Of a DNA stretch of 64,000 nucleotides, positions 35,430 to 47,758 are shown piece by piece. A model generated the notes under the pieces. The model worked only from the letters and a program-made list of their open reading frames with translations, searched no databases and was not told where the DNA came from. The position numbers and the translations under genes were made by a program. Source of the stretch: Agapanthus africanus (Eukaryota > Streptophyta > Magnoliopsida > Asparagales > Amaryllidaceae); contig JASDDO010000016.1 of assembly GCA_030015575.1 (NCBI GenBank), forward strand, positions 68,197,396-68,261,395, given 5' to 3'. The first letter of the stretch is position 1, and each line of letters starts with the position of its first letter.

Positions 35430-36580
35430 TGTCACGACCCAAAATTGGCCCGTGACGGCCCTAATACTACGCAACGCCCTAAGACGTAACATAGCAAAAG
35501 AAAGCCAAAACCCAGAAGTCTAAACCATAAAAATACGGAAAAGATAATATAAGTTTTGAAACATTTGAAATCGCAACCCAAATTCTTTAAAAAGTCTTAC
35601 TTTCTTTCTTTAAAATTTTAGCAACGCCCCCTTTTTGTAAAAACTAGCCAAAATGAATACAATACAAATATACGACGCCGTAGCGAAGAAATAAAGACAG
35701 TAGAGAGAAAGCTGTATATAAAAGACAACAAATCCACAATAATATACAAATACGTCCTCACCAAGTCTCTAAGTCCACAATACAATAGTAGATGGAGAGT
35801 ACAAATACAACGAAGGTACAATAGGAAATACAGATAATCATCTAACCCACCTAAGCAAAAGGTACTGTGAGCTGATGCGGTATCTGTAGCAAAGGATGGT
35901 AGCTGGATAGCTGAATAGAAGAATAGCCTGCCTCGACTACTCTGGGGAACAACCTGAAATACCTGTGGCACAACGGGGGTGAGTTGCCAACTCGTGAATA
36001 GTATAAAACATATGCAGGTAATCGCAGGAATGCACGTACAGCATGAATCTAAGATATGCGATTACAGTAATAACATGTCATGCAAATGCTGAATAAAGGA
36101 GAGTACACTAGCAGGTACCATCAATATGTGAAGCAACAGTAACATGACAGTAATATGCAATAACTATGCAAAAAGGATATGAGAATGTAGATATGCAACT
36201 TATCATAAGGGTACGCCAACAGGTACTACCACTATATAAATCTGTGCATAAAAATAGGTAAGGGTGAGGTATAGGGTGGAATATGTCATTTCCCACGGAA
36301 ACCTGACATCGTGGCAGGATCACAATCCATCAAGACACTCCAATCCCAAATGCTTAAATCAGCCCCACTTTGGGCACTCACATCATATAAGTCTCACATC
36401 TCCACAATGTAAAATATCGAGAAATCTCTTATATCCCGAATGTACAAATCAGCAATCACATAGGTATGTCCAATATCCAATCCCAATGAATCACCTAATA
36501 TCCCAAGTCAAATCTCAAATAGTAATCTAACATCCTAAAGGTAAATACATAGAAATAAGTATGATGGGGGCAATACACAT

Positions 36581-36654
36581 ATATTAGCGTCCCATTCCAC
36601 TAATATTGGTGTAAGGGTATATATAACAACGGCTAAATCCCCTGTTATATATAC
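36581..36654 (-). other. Twin hairpin block next to TATATATA (E)
   Basis: ATATTAG (36581-36587) pairs with CTAATAT (36600-36606). GTATATATAAC (36617-36627) pairs perfectly with GTTATATATAC (36644-36654). The first hairpin and the stretch after it are identical to D. In the other E LTR the block starts near 44321. Confidence 0.68.
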
Positions 36655-37518
36655 AAAAAGGGGTTAAAGAAATATCATGAAAACAGTGTGCCAAGTATCG
36701 ACACAGAAATCCTAGTATATCGGGCTCCGTCAGTCCGGATCGGCCCACGGGGTCCGTCTGCGGTGTCGGCCCTCGGCCCCGACAGTACAGATCATCCCGC
36801 ATCCATCTCTCGACTCTGGCCAGTATCCTCCGGACAACTGCCTGGTCCAACCAATCACCGGTAGGTACTCGCCCGCCTCCAGGCTCAATCGGCAAACCAT
36901 CGATCTTCTTGCCGAGGGGAACCATACCGGGCCCCACCATGTACTCTCATACGGCAACTACACCTCGTATGGAGCATATAATCAGCACCGATAAAACTCA
37001 TGGGTGACGCGCAAATAGCATATCAAGGAAACCGGGCTGTTCCATGTATGCATAAATTCATGAACCCCCGCGGTTCCCAAATCCCGAAAACATCATATAA
37101 AATCCAAATGAACAATGCGCAAATCCAGGAATGAATATATGCGATATATCTGAATGCGAGCAGGTAAACAAAAGTATATAGCTGAACCAGATGTATGCGA
37201 AATCAAGATGATACAGCTAAGTGACATCAGTAAAAGTAAATAGGTATCTGCGACTGAATATGCGTGTTACATACAGGTGTAGCAATGCACAGGTATCTAC
37301 CTATAGGAACTGATGTCGTATACCCCCAGGGTATAAGTAACATATGTAGAAAATCCCTCCCGGTATAACTAATATATGTGCACGGTATACCTGTAGCTGT
37401 ATCGCAAGGTGTAAATGTACCTATCACTAAAGGTATGATACACTATAGGTATATCGATAATCTAGATGTCATGTGTGGTAAGCAATGGTAGCTATAAGGG
37501 GTAGTGTGTGACATGGAA

Positions 37519-37579
37519 ATTATTGACGGTGTGTGTGTAGCATACAATCTGTGCTCGTGCACCATGAACCGTCAATAAT
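37519..37579 (-). other. Covarying LTR hairpin (E)
   Basis: ATTATTGACGGT (37519-37530) pairs perfectly with ACCGTCAATAAT (37568-37579). The other LTR copy (45251-45262 with 45300-45311) has one mismatch. The loop contains GTGCTCGTGC, the complement of the GCACGAGCAC in the loop of F. Confidence 0.76.
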
Positions 37580-38624
37580 GGGTGCAGTGTCCTACGGCTG
37601 CTAGTCACAGTATATAACTATATCCAGGAAATACAGTAAAGGCGCAATTCTACAATGACGTAGAATATGCGACAGATATTTGAATCCTAGCCCAGATGCA
37701 TAACGCCATGCGGGCGATTCCCCTGTAGATGTTAAATCTACTCACCTACACTCCAAGCTAGGTGAATCCTACCATCTGCTCCCCCTGTAGCCGTGTCCCT
37801 AGTCCCTGCCTACAAACCTGCAAATACGACATGGAAATCATATATAAGCCAAAATATTCCGCGAAACGCGATATCGAATCGAAACGAGAAACTCGCGTCG
37901 CGAACTAAACGCGCGTGTGCACGATACGCTGAATCGTGTGTGTACGCGTCTAAAACCATCGCGACACGCCGCGATACGCTGGATTACAGAACCCTCTCAC
38001 GTATCGCGCGTATCGCGCAAACACAACGGACACCAAAAACTACATATGACCCCAGATTTTCCTACATGCCAAAACTTACAAAACTAGACATGCCAAAGAC
38101 CTAGAAAACACTGCAGAGAACGCTTCTCAAAACCCCAACACCCCTGCCCCCTACTCGGCCGCAAATTGCGGCCAAAACCAAGAAATTGGCGGCCTGGTTT
38201 GGGAGATGGTGACTCGTGTTCTCGTGGTGTGATCTAAACCTAGGTATCATGTCCCAGTTTTCTCAATTTTACTCTGAAGGCATCGGGTCACAAGCAGATT
38301 CCAGATGTCACAAATATCACTTAAAATCGACATTTTGCACAAATTAAGAAACCTTTTGGTATTTTAGTGTAATCTGGGGATTTCTCAGTTGAAGTGGCCC
38401 TATTAACACTAAAATAAACTAAGGTATCTAACACAATCAACAATTTACCACAACATCTCAAAAATCACTCAAACTAGCACCAAACTAGCTAATTTAACAC
38501 TAATCGAGCTAATTAACACACAAGCTACACAACAAGCAATAGGGTTCAGAAAATATACCCTATGCAACCCTAGGAAGCAGGTGAAGGGGTGTGTGGAGGA
38601 GATGATGGCTGCCGCAGTTGCTGG

Positions 38625-38862
38625 AACTCCACTGCTGCTCCAGAAGTTGCTGCTGATGCTGCTTTGCTGTTGCTACTGCTTGCTGTTCTTGTTGTTGTTG
38701 TTGCTGAGATGATGATGATGCTACTGCTGGTGTTGTTGTTGTTGATGCTGGTGATGCTGCTGCTGCTGGTGTTGTTGTTGTTGATGCTGGTGATGATGCT
38801 GCTGCTGTTGTTGCTGTTAATGTGTTGTTGTTGCTGTTCTTGCTGCTGCTGCTGTCTTCTGT
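38625..38862. repeat. Trinucleotide-rich array (CTG/GTT; CAG/AAC on the minus strand)
   Basis: Mixed CTG, TTG, GTT, GAT and GGT triplets, including a near-duplicate of about 39 bp starting near 38729. Both strands are open for long stretches (Leu/Val-rich on plus, Ser/Asn/Gln-rich on minus), as expected for triplet repeats. It sits about 470-700 bp into the LTR in the sense direction, where D has only a short CAG run (about 34466-34490). Confidence 0.9.
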
Positions 38863-39332
38863 GAGAGTGTGAGGGTGTGTGTGTGTGTGAGAGAGAGAAT
38901 GGGAGTGAGAGAATGAGAGTGAGAGAATGAGAGAACACCTAAAGGTCAAACCCCTCCTCTCTCTCTCTCATTAATGAAAGCATGGGCAAAGCCATGATGC
39001 CCCATCATGCACTCTCTCTCTCTCTCTCACCAAGGTCAACCAAATTCAAAAATTCCATTTTAAATTCATTTTCACTTTTTAAAACTATCATGACACTTAA
39101 ACAAACATAAAACTAGATTAAGGAGAAATGGTTCGTTAACCATGTTGCTAATCATGGTTTAACCCCAAAAACAACCCTAGTTATCATGCACAAGTGTGTG
39201 CAAGCCTAACAAAATTCCAATAAAATACACAATAAATAGGATAAAATATTTAAAACTTAATTTGGTAAACTTTTTATTAAAAACCACACATTAAAATATA
39301 ATTAGCTACAAAACACATTCTAAGGTGTTACA

Positions 39333-42300
39333 ATCTCCCCCCTTAAAAGAAATTCGTCCCCGAATTTAAAAATATACTGATACGCGTACCTTCAAAGAGA
39401 AGATTAAATTCCTCAAATCTCGCTCGCAGCCTCCCAAGTGACTATCTCACTATACGGCGACGCCCAAGAAAACCCTTCACAAATGGCAAGACCCTTGAGC
39501 GATGTACCTCCACCTGCCGAGCCATTAACACACATGGCTGCTGGTGAACGGAAGATCGCGTCCAGCCAAATGGTCTGGTGACAAATCATGTGAGAAAGGT
39601 CAAGAAGGTAATTGTAGAGTATCATCACAAGGAATACGGGGTGAAAATCCAATAATATGGGCGGAAGTGCCAATTTAAAGGCAACGAAACTAACTCGCTA
39701 ATAGAATCTCAGAAGGACCTAAATCCTGGGATAAGCTTCCCAAAATCCAACACGTCATTCATCGGAAAGTCCATAGGAATACATGATCTGTCCCTACGAA
39801 CTCGAGTCTATGGCTAACACAGTCGGCATAAGACCTCGGTTCGAAATGGACAATTCTCATCCTGACCTGAACACAACTGGACTATCTCTGATGTCTCTAG
39901 ACTAGCTGGGGTCCAAAGTCCTACTTACGCAGAGTCAGAAAAACAACAGACTGGTGATCGACACGACCCAACCCCTAAACCTAAGGGTGGCCAATTGGAG
40001 TGTCTCCTGATAACAGCTATCGAAGGAGAACCCTAACGATGGCGAGTGACGATCCCAACTGCTGACGACAAACAAGACAGACACACAATTTAACAAAGAA
40101 CAACTGAGCAAACTGAGTAAAACCGGACGACAAGAATCCGAATGGAGTCACACCCTGACCAAACTTGGGTAGAAACCATAACGAAATTCGTGGAGATCTG
40201 CTTCCATCCCTACTTCGGAACGGTAAAAGGTTGCAATTCTCCAGCCGGCCTCAGATGCTCGACTCAAGCACACAACAAGACTGACAGCTTGAAACGAAAA
40301 CTGAAACTTCTCTATACATCCTGTCCACTCGTAACCATCTCACAAGTCACGCTAAAAATTGGTGGAACTTGAATGCATATAGAGAGTTGACAGATGTGCA
40401 GGTGCTAGGATTGCACGTCTCTACCCGATGAAACCAGGTACACAAACGCGTCCCTAACTTAGCACATCAATGTCACAATTCAAGGTCTCCGAATCATTAC
40501 CCAGCCGAGTATGCTCACGTATCACTGACGAACGAGCATCGGCGGGCAGTGTCTCACGAAAACGATTTAAGGAAAGTGGTCGGGCGCGGACATGAGCAAG
40601 CTGTCTCCTCCGTAGAGACGAACTTAAGCTGTACTGAACGATCACACAAAAACTGTAAATCTGCAGAAGACTAACACAACAATCAAAATCCGCTGCAGGA
40701 AGATGTTCATTAAGCTCTAGTGGTCCGTGGAAAATCTGACACGACCCTCAAGCAAGTAGTGTCCCCAAATCTCCAACGCAAAACCACCACGGCCGTCTCC
40801 AGATCAGGAGTGGAATATCCTTCTCGTACCTCCTCCAAATTTAGGGAAGCAAAAGCGATAACTCCATAGTGTCACCTCAGTACACACTCGAGCCCACTCA
40901 AGAAACATTACAGTTAAACAACAAGGTTGCCCGAACCAAAAGCAAAGAAAGACTGATGCAGTTGTTAACTGAATCTTCAACTGCTGAAAACTCCGTACAC
41001 ATGCCTCAGTCCAAAGAAAAGAAACCTCCATACTGGTCAATTCAGTCAACGGTGCAGCACTACTCTAACAATCCTGCATGAAACGGCGGTAAAAACCTGC
41101 TAAGTCCAAGAATCTGCGGATCTCTGTCCTGCACACAAGTCTGGGCCTAAGCTGTACGGCCACGATCTCCCTCGGAACCAAACGGAGCCGTCTCCCGTGA
41201 CTACAAGACCTAGGAGTCAACACAAACAAGCCTGAAGAAACACTCCGAGAATTTAGCAACTGCTGGTGCTCTCCCAGCATCTGCATAACAAATCCTCAAG
41301 TGCTACTCCTGTCCCTCAAGACAAATTAGGTAGACCAGAGTTTCGTAAATAACACAACAAAAACTGGTCGAGGAACGGCCTGCAGAAATCTGGTTCATCA
41401 TATCTACGAATGCTGCTAGGGCATCAGGGAATCCAACGACTCACCGATACACACAAAGCCCGTAGCACGCATAAGGCAGTCTTCGGAATGCCATCATCCC
41501 GAATCCGCAATAATGATGACCTGATCCCAAGAAAACTTAGAAAATGTCTCGCAATCTGGAGCTGATCGAAGAAATCGTCACGGCAAGGTGAAGGATACCT
41601 ATCCGCACCATAAGCCGGTTCAATTGACGATCCATCGATACGCAACCCTAAACTGCCGTCTTTCTCCTTGACGAACAGAAATAGGAGCTTCCAAAAGCGA
41701 AACACTCAGACACACAAAACTCCCCAAACCAAAACTCTGCAGCTGATCCTTTAGCTCCCAAGTTTCGCCGGCTCATCCGGAACAACGTCGGAAAAACTCT
41801 TGCACGAAAGAAACCCGGTCCGACAATCCCACTGTGGCTCCGGTATCACGAATGAACGCCATGAATCCACGACATCTCCTCAGAAGCCGACTAGCTAAAA
41901 GGCTGAATTCAAGCTGTAAGAGGCGGCACAACTATCCACCTGTACAACAAGAACTGACTTGCCGGGGAAAACAAAACCTAACTTGCTTCCACACGGTAGT
42001 CCACAGACGCCTAACACGTAGTTAACCAGTCCGTGCCCAGGAGAACGTCAAATCCAACATCTCTAGAAGGATCAAAACGACAGACGAATCTCTATCTCCC
42101 ATCCAATTGGCACAAAACTGAAATACGTGTCGCGCAACAAAAGAATCGCTGACAGAAGTTAACACAACTACGACTAATCTAACCAACCACAGTACAAGCA
42201 AGAAAAAAAACGAATACATCAAAAGAACATATAAATCAAGGGTACCTAAAAACTCCACATTGGACGTCTGCGCGTCCCGATGAGTAGAAGCAAACTCCCG

Positions 42301-43160
42301 CGTCTGCCCTCTACTCGCAGCTGGATGAACTCCTCTGGTAGCCTGAGCCCTCTGAGCGAATCTTCCATGTCCACGGCCTCTCTGAAAACGATCCTGACGA
42401 GGTGCCAAGGAACAATCCCTGACGAAGTGCTGAAGGCTCCCGCATCGAAAACATCCACGCGCTGACTGCTGACCATCCTGGGGATAAGAGCTGAACGACT
42501 GTCCTCGTCCTAAGCCTCTGCTACTCCCGCGACGGCCACGAAATCTGTCTCGACGACCAAACCTCTGTCTCTGGGCTGGTACTTACTCCACTGTCCTGGA
42601 ATATGTGCCTCATCAACTGGAGCTGCAACCACTGGTGCTATGTAGGTGACGGACTGCTGCATACTGATCGTAAGGGACAGCCGAGTAATAGGGGTGACAA
42701 CCTCCTGTCGTAGCTCCCGAACGACGTCAACTAAAGAACTCATCGTCTGGCGGAACTCCTGCATCTCTACTAAAAGTCTATCCATAGTATAGGTCGTAGG
42801 CTGATCCGTCTGCACCTGTGCAACTAGAGTGCCATCCTGGTCAGTACTCGTCTCACCCGAGCTAACTCTGACCTCGGCCCTCGCTGCATCACTCTGAGTC
42901 CCCATAGTCATCGGCGGCAAGGCTATAAATATATATAAGATGAGATTCGATAAGAATAAGGAAATCGAATCTCAAAGATGTGAATCATCAAGGAAGGAAT
43001 ATCAAGCAAATTGTACTTAGGCCACTTAATGCAAAGTACCGCGCTGTGGGTTTGCTGCAGACATACACACACTACGTTACTCTGCTTAAGCTACCCACTC
43101 CATCATACTAAGGTCATCCTACACTCCGAAAGGTAAAACCTAACGCTCTGATACCAACTT
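39333..43160 (-). pseudogene. Gypsy E interior with decayed gag-pol
   Basis: In minus-strand order: leader with PBS (43145-43156), gag-like start with a helix-rich segment (about 42920-42680), a CCHC zinc knuckle (CFRCGSLQHFVRDC, about 42408-42449), RT traces (LFVKEKDGSL near 41680, IRRFLDLAGFYRRF near 41090), an RNase H-side trace (WTEACVRSFQQLK near 41010), a C-terminal integrase trace (ALPPILLDFHPVF near 39650) and a chromodomain-like trace (VTWE near 39430), ending at the polypurine block (39333-39361). The parts match F in order and kind. Highly decayed, with many breaks. Confidence 0.82.
43145..43156 (-). other. Gypsy E primer-binding site
   Basis: The minus strand reads TGGTATCAGAGC, 4 nt after the LTR end, identical to the site of F. 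Next to it (about 43110-43144) lies the GGTAAAACCTAACG block shared with G1 and F. Confidence 0.93.
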
Positions 43161-46100
43161 TGTCACGGCCCAAAATTGGCCCGTGACGGCCCTAATACTA
43201 CGCAACGCCCTAAGACGTAACATAGCAAAAGAAAGCCAAAACCCAGAAGTCTAAACCATAAAAATACGGAAAAGATAATATAAGTTTTGAAACATTTGAA
43301 ATCGCAACCCAAATTCTTTAAAAAGTCTTACTTTCTTTCTTTAAAATTTTAGCAACACCCCCTTTTTGTAAAAACTAGCCAAAATGAATACAATACAAAT
43401 ATACGACGCCGTAGCGAAGAAATAAAGACAGTAGAGAGAAAGCTGTATATAAAAGACAACAAATCCACAATAATATACAAATACGTCCTCACCAAGTCTC
43501 TAATTCCACAATACAATAGTAGATGGAGAGTACAAATACAATGAAGGTACAATAGGAAATACAGATAATCATCTAACCCACCTATGCAAAAGGTACTGTG
43601 AGCTGATGCGGTATCTGTAGCAAAGGATGGTAGCTGGATAGCTGAATAGAAGAATAGCCTGCCTCGACTACTCTGGGGAACAACCTGAAACACCTGTGGC
43701 ACAACGGGGGTGAGTTGCCAACTCGTGAATAGTATAAAACATATGCAGGTAATCGCAGGAATGCACGTACAGCATGAATCTAAGATATGCGATTACAGTA
43801 ATAACATGTCATGCAAATGCTGAATAAAGGAGAGTACACTAGCAGGTACCATCAATATGTGAAGCAACAGTAACATGACAGTAATATGCAATAACTATGC
43901 AAAAAGGATATGAGAATGTAGATATGCAACTTATCATAAGGGTATGCTAACAGGTACTACCACTATATGAATCTGTGCATAAAAATAGGTAAGGGTGAGG
44001 TATAGGGTGGAATATGTCATTTCCCACAGAAACCTGACATCGTGGCAGGATCACAATCCATCAAGACACTCCAATCCCAAATGCTTAAATCAGCCCCTAC
44101 TTTGGGCACTCACATCATATAAGTCTCACATCTCCTCAATGTACAATATCGAGAAATCTCCTATATCCCGAATGTACAAATCAGCAATCACATAGGTATG
44201 TCCAATATCCAATCCCAATGAATCACCTAATATCCTAAGTCAAATCTCAAATAGTAATCTAAAATCTTAAAGTTAAATACATAGAAATAAGTATGATGGG
44301 GGCAATACACATATATTAGCGTCCCATTCCACTAATATTGGTGTAAGGGTATATATAACAACGGCTAAATCCCCTGTTATATATAAAAAAAGGGGTTAAA
44401 GAAATATCATGAAAACAGTGTGCCAAGCATCGATACAGAAATCCTCGTATATCGGGCTCCGTCAGTCCGGATCGGCCCACGGTGTCCGTCTGCGGTGTCG
44501 GCCCTCGGCCCCGACAGTACAGATCATCCCGCATCCATCTCTCGACTCTGGCCAGTATACTCCAGACAACTGCCAGGTCCAACCAATCACCGGTAGGTAC
44601 TCGCCCGCCTCCAGGCTCAATCGGCAAACCATCGATCTTCTTGCCGAGGGGAACCATACCGGGTCCCACCATGTACTCTCATACGGCAACTACACCTTGT
44701 ATGGAGCATATAATCAGCACCGATAAAACTCATGGGGGACGCGCAAATAGCATATCAAGGAAACCGGGCTGTTCCATGTATGCATAAATTCATGAACCCC
44801 CGCGGTTCCCAAATCCCGAAAACATCATATAAAATCCAAATGAACAATGCGCAAATCCAGGAATGAATATATGCGATATATCTGAATGCGAGCAGGTAAA
44901 CAAAAGTATATAGCTGAACCAGATGTATGCGAAATCAAGATGATACAGCTAAGTGACATCAGTAAAAGTAAATAGGTATCTGCGACTGAATATGTGTGTT
45001 ACATACAGGTCTAGCAATGCACAGGTATCTACCTATAGGAACTGATGTCGTATACCCCCAGGGTATAAGTAACATATGTAGAAAATCCCTCCCGGTATAA
45101 CTAAGATATGTGCACGGTATACCTGTAGCTGTATCGCAAGGTGTAAATGTACCTATCACTAAAGGTATGATACACTATTGGTATATCGGTAATCTAGATG
45201 TCATGTGTGGTAAGCAATGGTAGCTATAAGGGGTAGTGTGTGACATGGAAATTATTGACGGTGTGTTTGTAGCATACAATCTGTGCTCGTGCAACATGAA
45301 CCGTCATTAATGGGTGCAGTGTCCTACGGCTGCTAGTCACAGTATATAACTATATCCAGGAAATACAGTAAAGGCGCAATTCTACAATGACGTAGAATGT
45401 GCGACAGGTATTTGAATCCTAGCCCAGACGCGTAACGCCATGCGGCCGATTCCCCTGTAGATGTTAAATCTACTCACCTACACTCCACGCTAGGTGAATC
45501 CTACCATCTGCTCCCCCTGTAGCCGTGTCTGTAGTCCCTGCCTGCAAACCTGCAAATACGACATGGAAATCATATATAAGCCAAAATATTCCGCGAAACG
45601 CGATATCGAATCGAAACGAGAAACTCGCGTCGCGAACTAAACGCGCGTGTGCACGATACGCTGAATCGTGTGTGTACGCGTCTAAAACCATCGCGACACG
45701 CCGCGATACGCTGGATCACAGAACCCTCTCACGTATCGCGCGTATCGCGCAAACACAACGGACACCAAAAACTACATATGAGCCCAGATTTTCCTACAGG
45801 CCAAAACTTACAAAACTAGACATGCAAAAGACCTAGAAAACACTGCAGAGAACGCTACTCAAAACCCCAACACCCCTGCCCCCTACTCGGCCGCAAATTG
45901 CGGCCAAAACCAAGAAATTGGCGGCCTGGTTTAGGAGATGGTGACTCGTGTTCTCGTGGTGTGATCTAAACCTAGGTATCATGTCCCAGTTTTCTCAATT
46001 TTACTCTGAAGGCATCGGATCACAAGCAGATTCCAGATGTCACAAATATCGCTTAAAAACGACAATTTGCACAAATTAAGAAACCTTATGGTATTTTAGT

Positions 46101-47066
46101 GTAATCTGGGGATTTCTCAGTTGAAGTGGCCCTATTAACACTAAAATAAACTAAGGTAGCTAACACAATCAACAATTTACCACAACATCTCAAAAATCAC
46201 TCAAACTAGCACCAAACTAGCTAATTTAACACTAATCGAGCTAATTAACACACAAGCTACACAACAAGCAATAGGGTTCAGAAAATATACCCTATGCAAC
46301 CCTTGGAAGTAGGTGAAGGGGTGTGTGGAGGAGATGATGGCTGCCGCAGTTGCTGGAACTCCACTGCTGCTCCAGAAGTTGCTGCTGATGCTGCTTTGCT
46401 GTTGCTACTGCTTGCTGTTCTTGTTGTTGTTGTTGCTGAGATGATGATGATGCTACTGCTGGTGTTGTTGTTGTTGATGCTGGTGATGCTGCTGCTGCTG
46501 GTGTTGTTGTTGTTGATGCTGGTGATGATGCTGCTGCTGTTGTTGCTGTTAATGTATTGTTGTTGCTGTTCTTGCTGCTGCTGCTGTCTTCTATGAGAGT
46601 GTGAGGGTGTGTGTGTGTGAGAAAGAGAGAATGGGAGTGAGAGAATGAGAGTGAGAGAATGAGAGAACACCTAAAGGTCAAACCCCTCCTCTCTCTCTCT
46701 CATTAATGAAAGCATGGGCAAAGCCATGATGCCCCATCATGCACTCTCTCTCTCCCTCTCTTACCAAGGTCAACCAAATTCAAAAATTCCATTTTAAATT
46801 CATTTTCACTTTTTAAAACTATCATGACACTTAAACAAACATAAAACTAGATTAGGGACAAATGGTTAGTTAACCATGTTGCTAATCATGGTTTAACCCC
46901 AAAAACAACCCTAGTTATCATGCACAAGTGTGTGCAAGCCTAACAAAATTCCAATAAAATACACAATAAATAGGATAAAATATTTAAAACTTAATTTGGT
47001 AAACTTTTTATTAAAAACCACACATTAAAATATAATTAGCTACAAAACACATTCTAAGGTGTTACA
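43161..47066 (-). repeat. Gypsy E 5' LTR (3906 bp)
   Basis: Nearly identical to 35430-39332, with the same modules: dyad 43712-43724, hairpin 45251-45311, GGCCGC palindrome 45889-45905, trinucleotide array about 46358-46595. It ends TGTTACA, followed by the target duplication GGTCT (47067-47071). Confidence 0.93.
46358..46595. repeat. Trinucleotide-rich array, second LTR copy
   Basis: Same triplet pattern and nearly the same length as 38625-38862, with only a few base differences, so it has not changed length noticeably since insertion. Confidence 0.9.
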
Positions 47067-47071
47067 GGTCT

Positions 47072-47758
47072 CTTCCGATCTTGCCTATGCCGAACTGTAC
47101 GGAGGCTGGCTCTCTTGAATAATCTCTTCTCACTCGATGGAAATCTGTGTCCTCAGCACAACATTTTCTCGGAAATTGGTCGCATCGCAACGCCTCTGTA
47201 AGCATATCAGGTCTCTAGCCTCGACAGAAAGTAATGACAGTTCGTCAGCGTCTCGCACGAACCTCTGGTTCCACTTGTCTCCATCGTCGTCCACTATGAC
47301 GTCACGCCATGCTATCAACGCACTGCACTATTCTCGGCCACGATCAATCTGAAGTGTCTCACACGAACTCGAAATCACATACTCTATAACTTCATCATTC
47401 TGTAGAAGATGTCGGGCCGAACCGGTCCTCGGGAACGCGTCCCAACCATCGGAGGAATACTTAATACTCGTCCATCCTCGATCAACTCATAATGCATCTG
47501 GGTAAGGTCCTTTATCCGAACCTGGTCAACTATCTCGTCGACGATGCCGAACTCTGGCTTACCGGGTGTGCGCAATATGACCACTCCTGGTCCAGGTCTT
47601 ATCGTATAGTATTCCAGAAAGGTCCTGTCAAGGTCTTTCTCAATCTCATTCTTGCCGAATTGCCCGGAACTCATCATCCATTGCTGAAGCAAATTCTTGT
47701 TCCAGAACGGCTTCATACTCATCGCGCCTCTTTCTGGAAGATATATCCATACACAAAG
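47072..47758 (-). other. Gypsy D interior, piece 2
   Basis: Non-coding interior of D between E and F. The stretch 47545-47753 aligns well with G1 12338-12545 (shared blocks include CCAGAAAGGTCCTGTC and CTGGAAGATATATC). It ends in CAAAG (47754-47758), the target duplication of F. One 112-codon open frame on the minus strand resembles nothing I know and is not kept open in G1. Confidence 0.78.

Larger units (their letters stand above)
35430..39332 (-). repeat. Gypsy E 3' LTR (3903 bp)
   Basis: TGTCACGACCCAAAATTGG... to ...AAGGTGTTACA. Modules in order on the plus strand: dyad 35981-35993, twin hairpins 36581-36654, CGGGCTCCGTC block about 36720-36950, covarying hairpin 37519-37579, GGCCGC palindrome 38157-38173, trinucleotide array about 38625-38862, and GA/CT tracts about 38888-39030. 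Confidence 0.93.
35430..47066 (-). mobile_element. Gypsy E: young LTR element with heavily decayed coding
   Basis: An 11.6-kb element with LTRs of 3903 and 3906 bp, a perfect Met-tRNA PBS, a polypurine block, a 3.8-kb interior with gag-pol traces, and a perfect target duplication GGTCT (35425-35429 and 47067-47071). I count 3 differences in about the first 350 bp of the LTR pair, the lowest of all pairs here. The coding remains are far more decayed than that. It looks whole in structure but cannot make its own proteins. Confidence 0.93.

Noticed and set aside
38560-38949. Open frames of about 120-130 codons rich in Ser/Asn/Gln or Thr/Ala (minus) and Leu/Val (plus)
   Set aside because: They come from triplet repeats in the E LTR and occur again in the second LTR. 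No gene context; treated as repeat.
47070-47081. CTCTTCCGATCT, equal to the end of a common sequencing adapter, at the right edge of Gypsy E
   Set aside because: The match covers only 12 bases and does not extend on either side. GGTCT is explained as the target duplication of E, and the rest continues the D interior; a chance match is the simpler reading.
47384-47722. 112-codon open frame in the D interior (minus strand)
   Set aside because: No family recognised, and the aligned part of G1 does not keep it open; likely chance in a non-coding interior.
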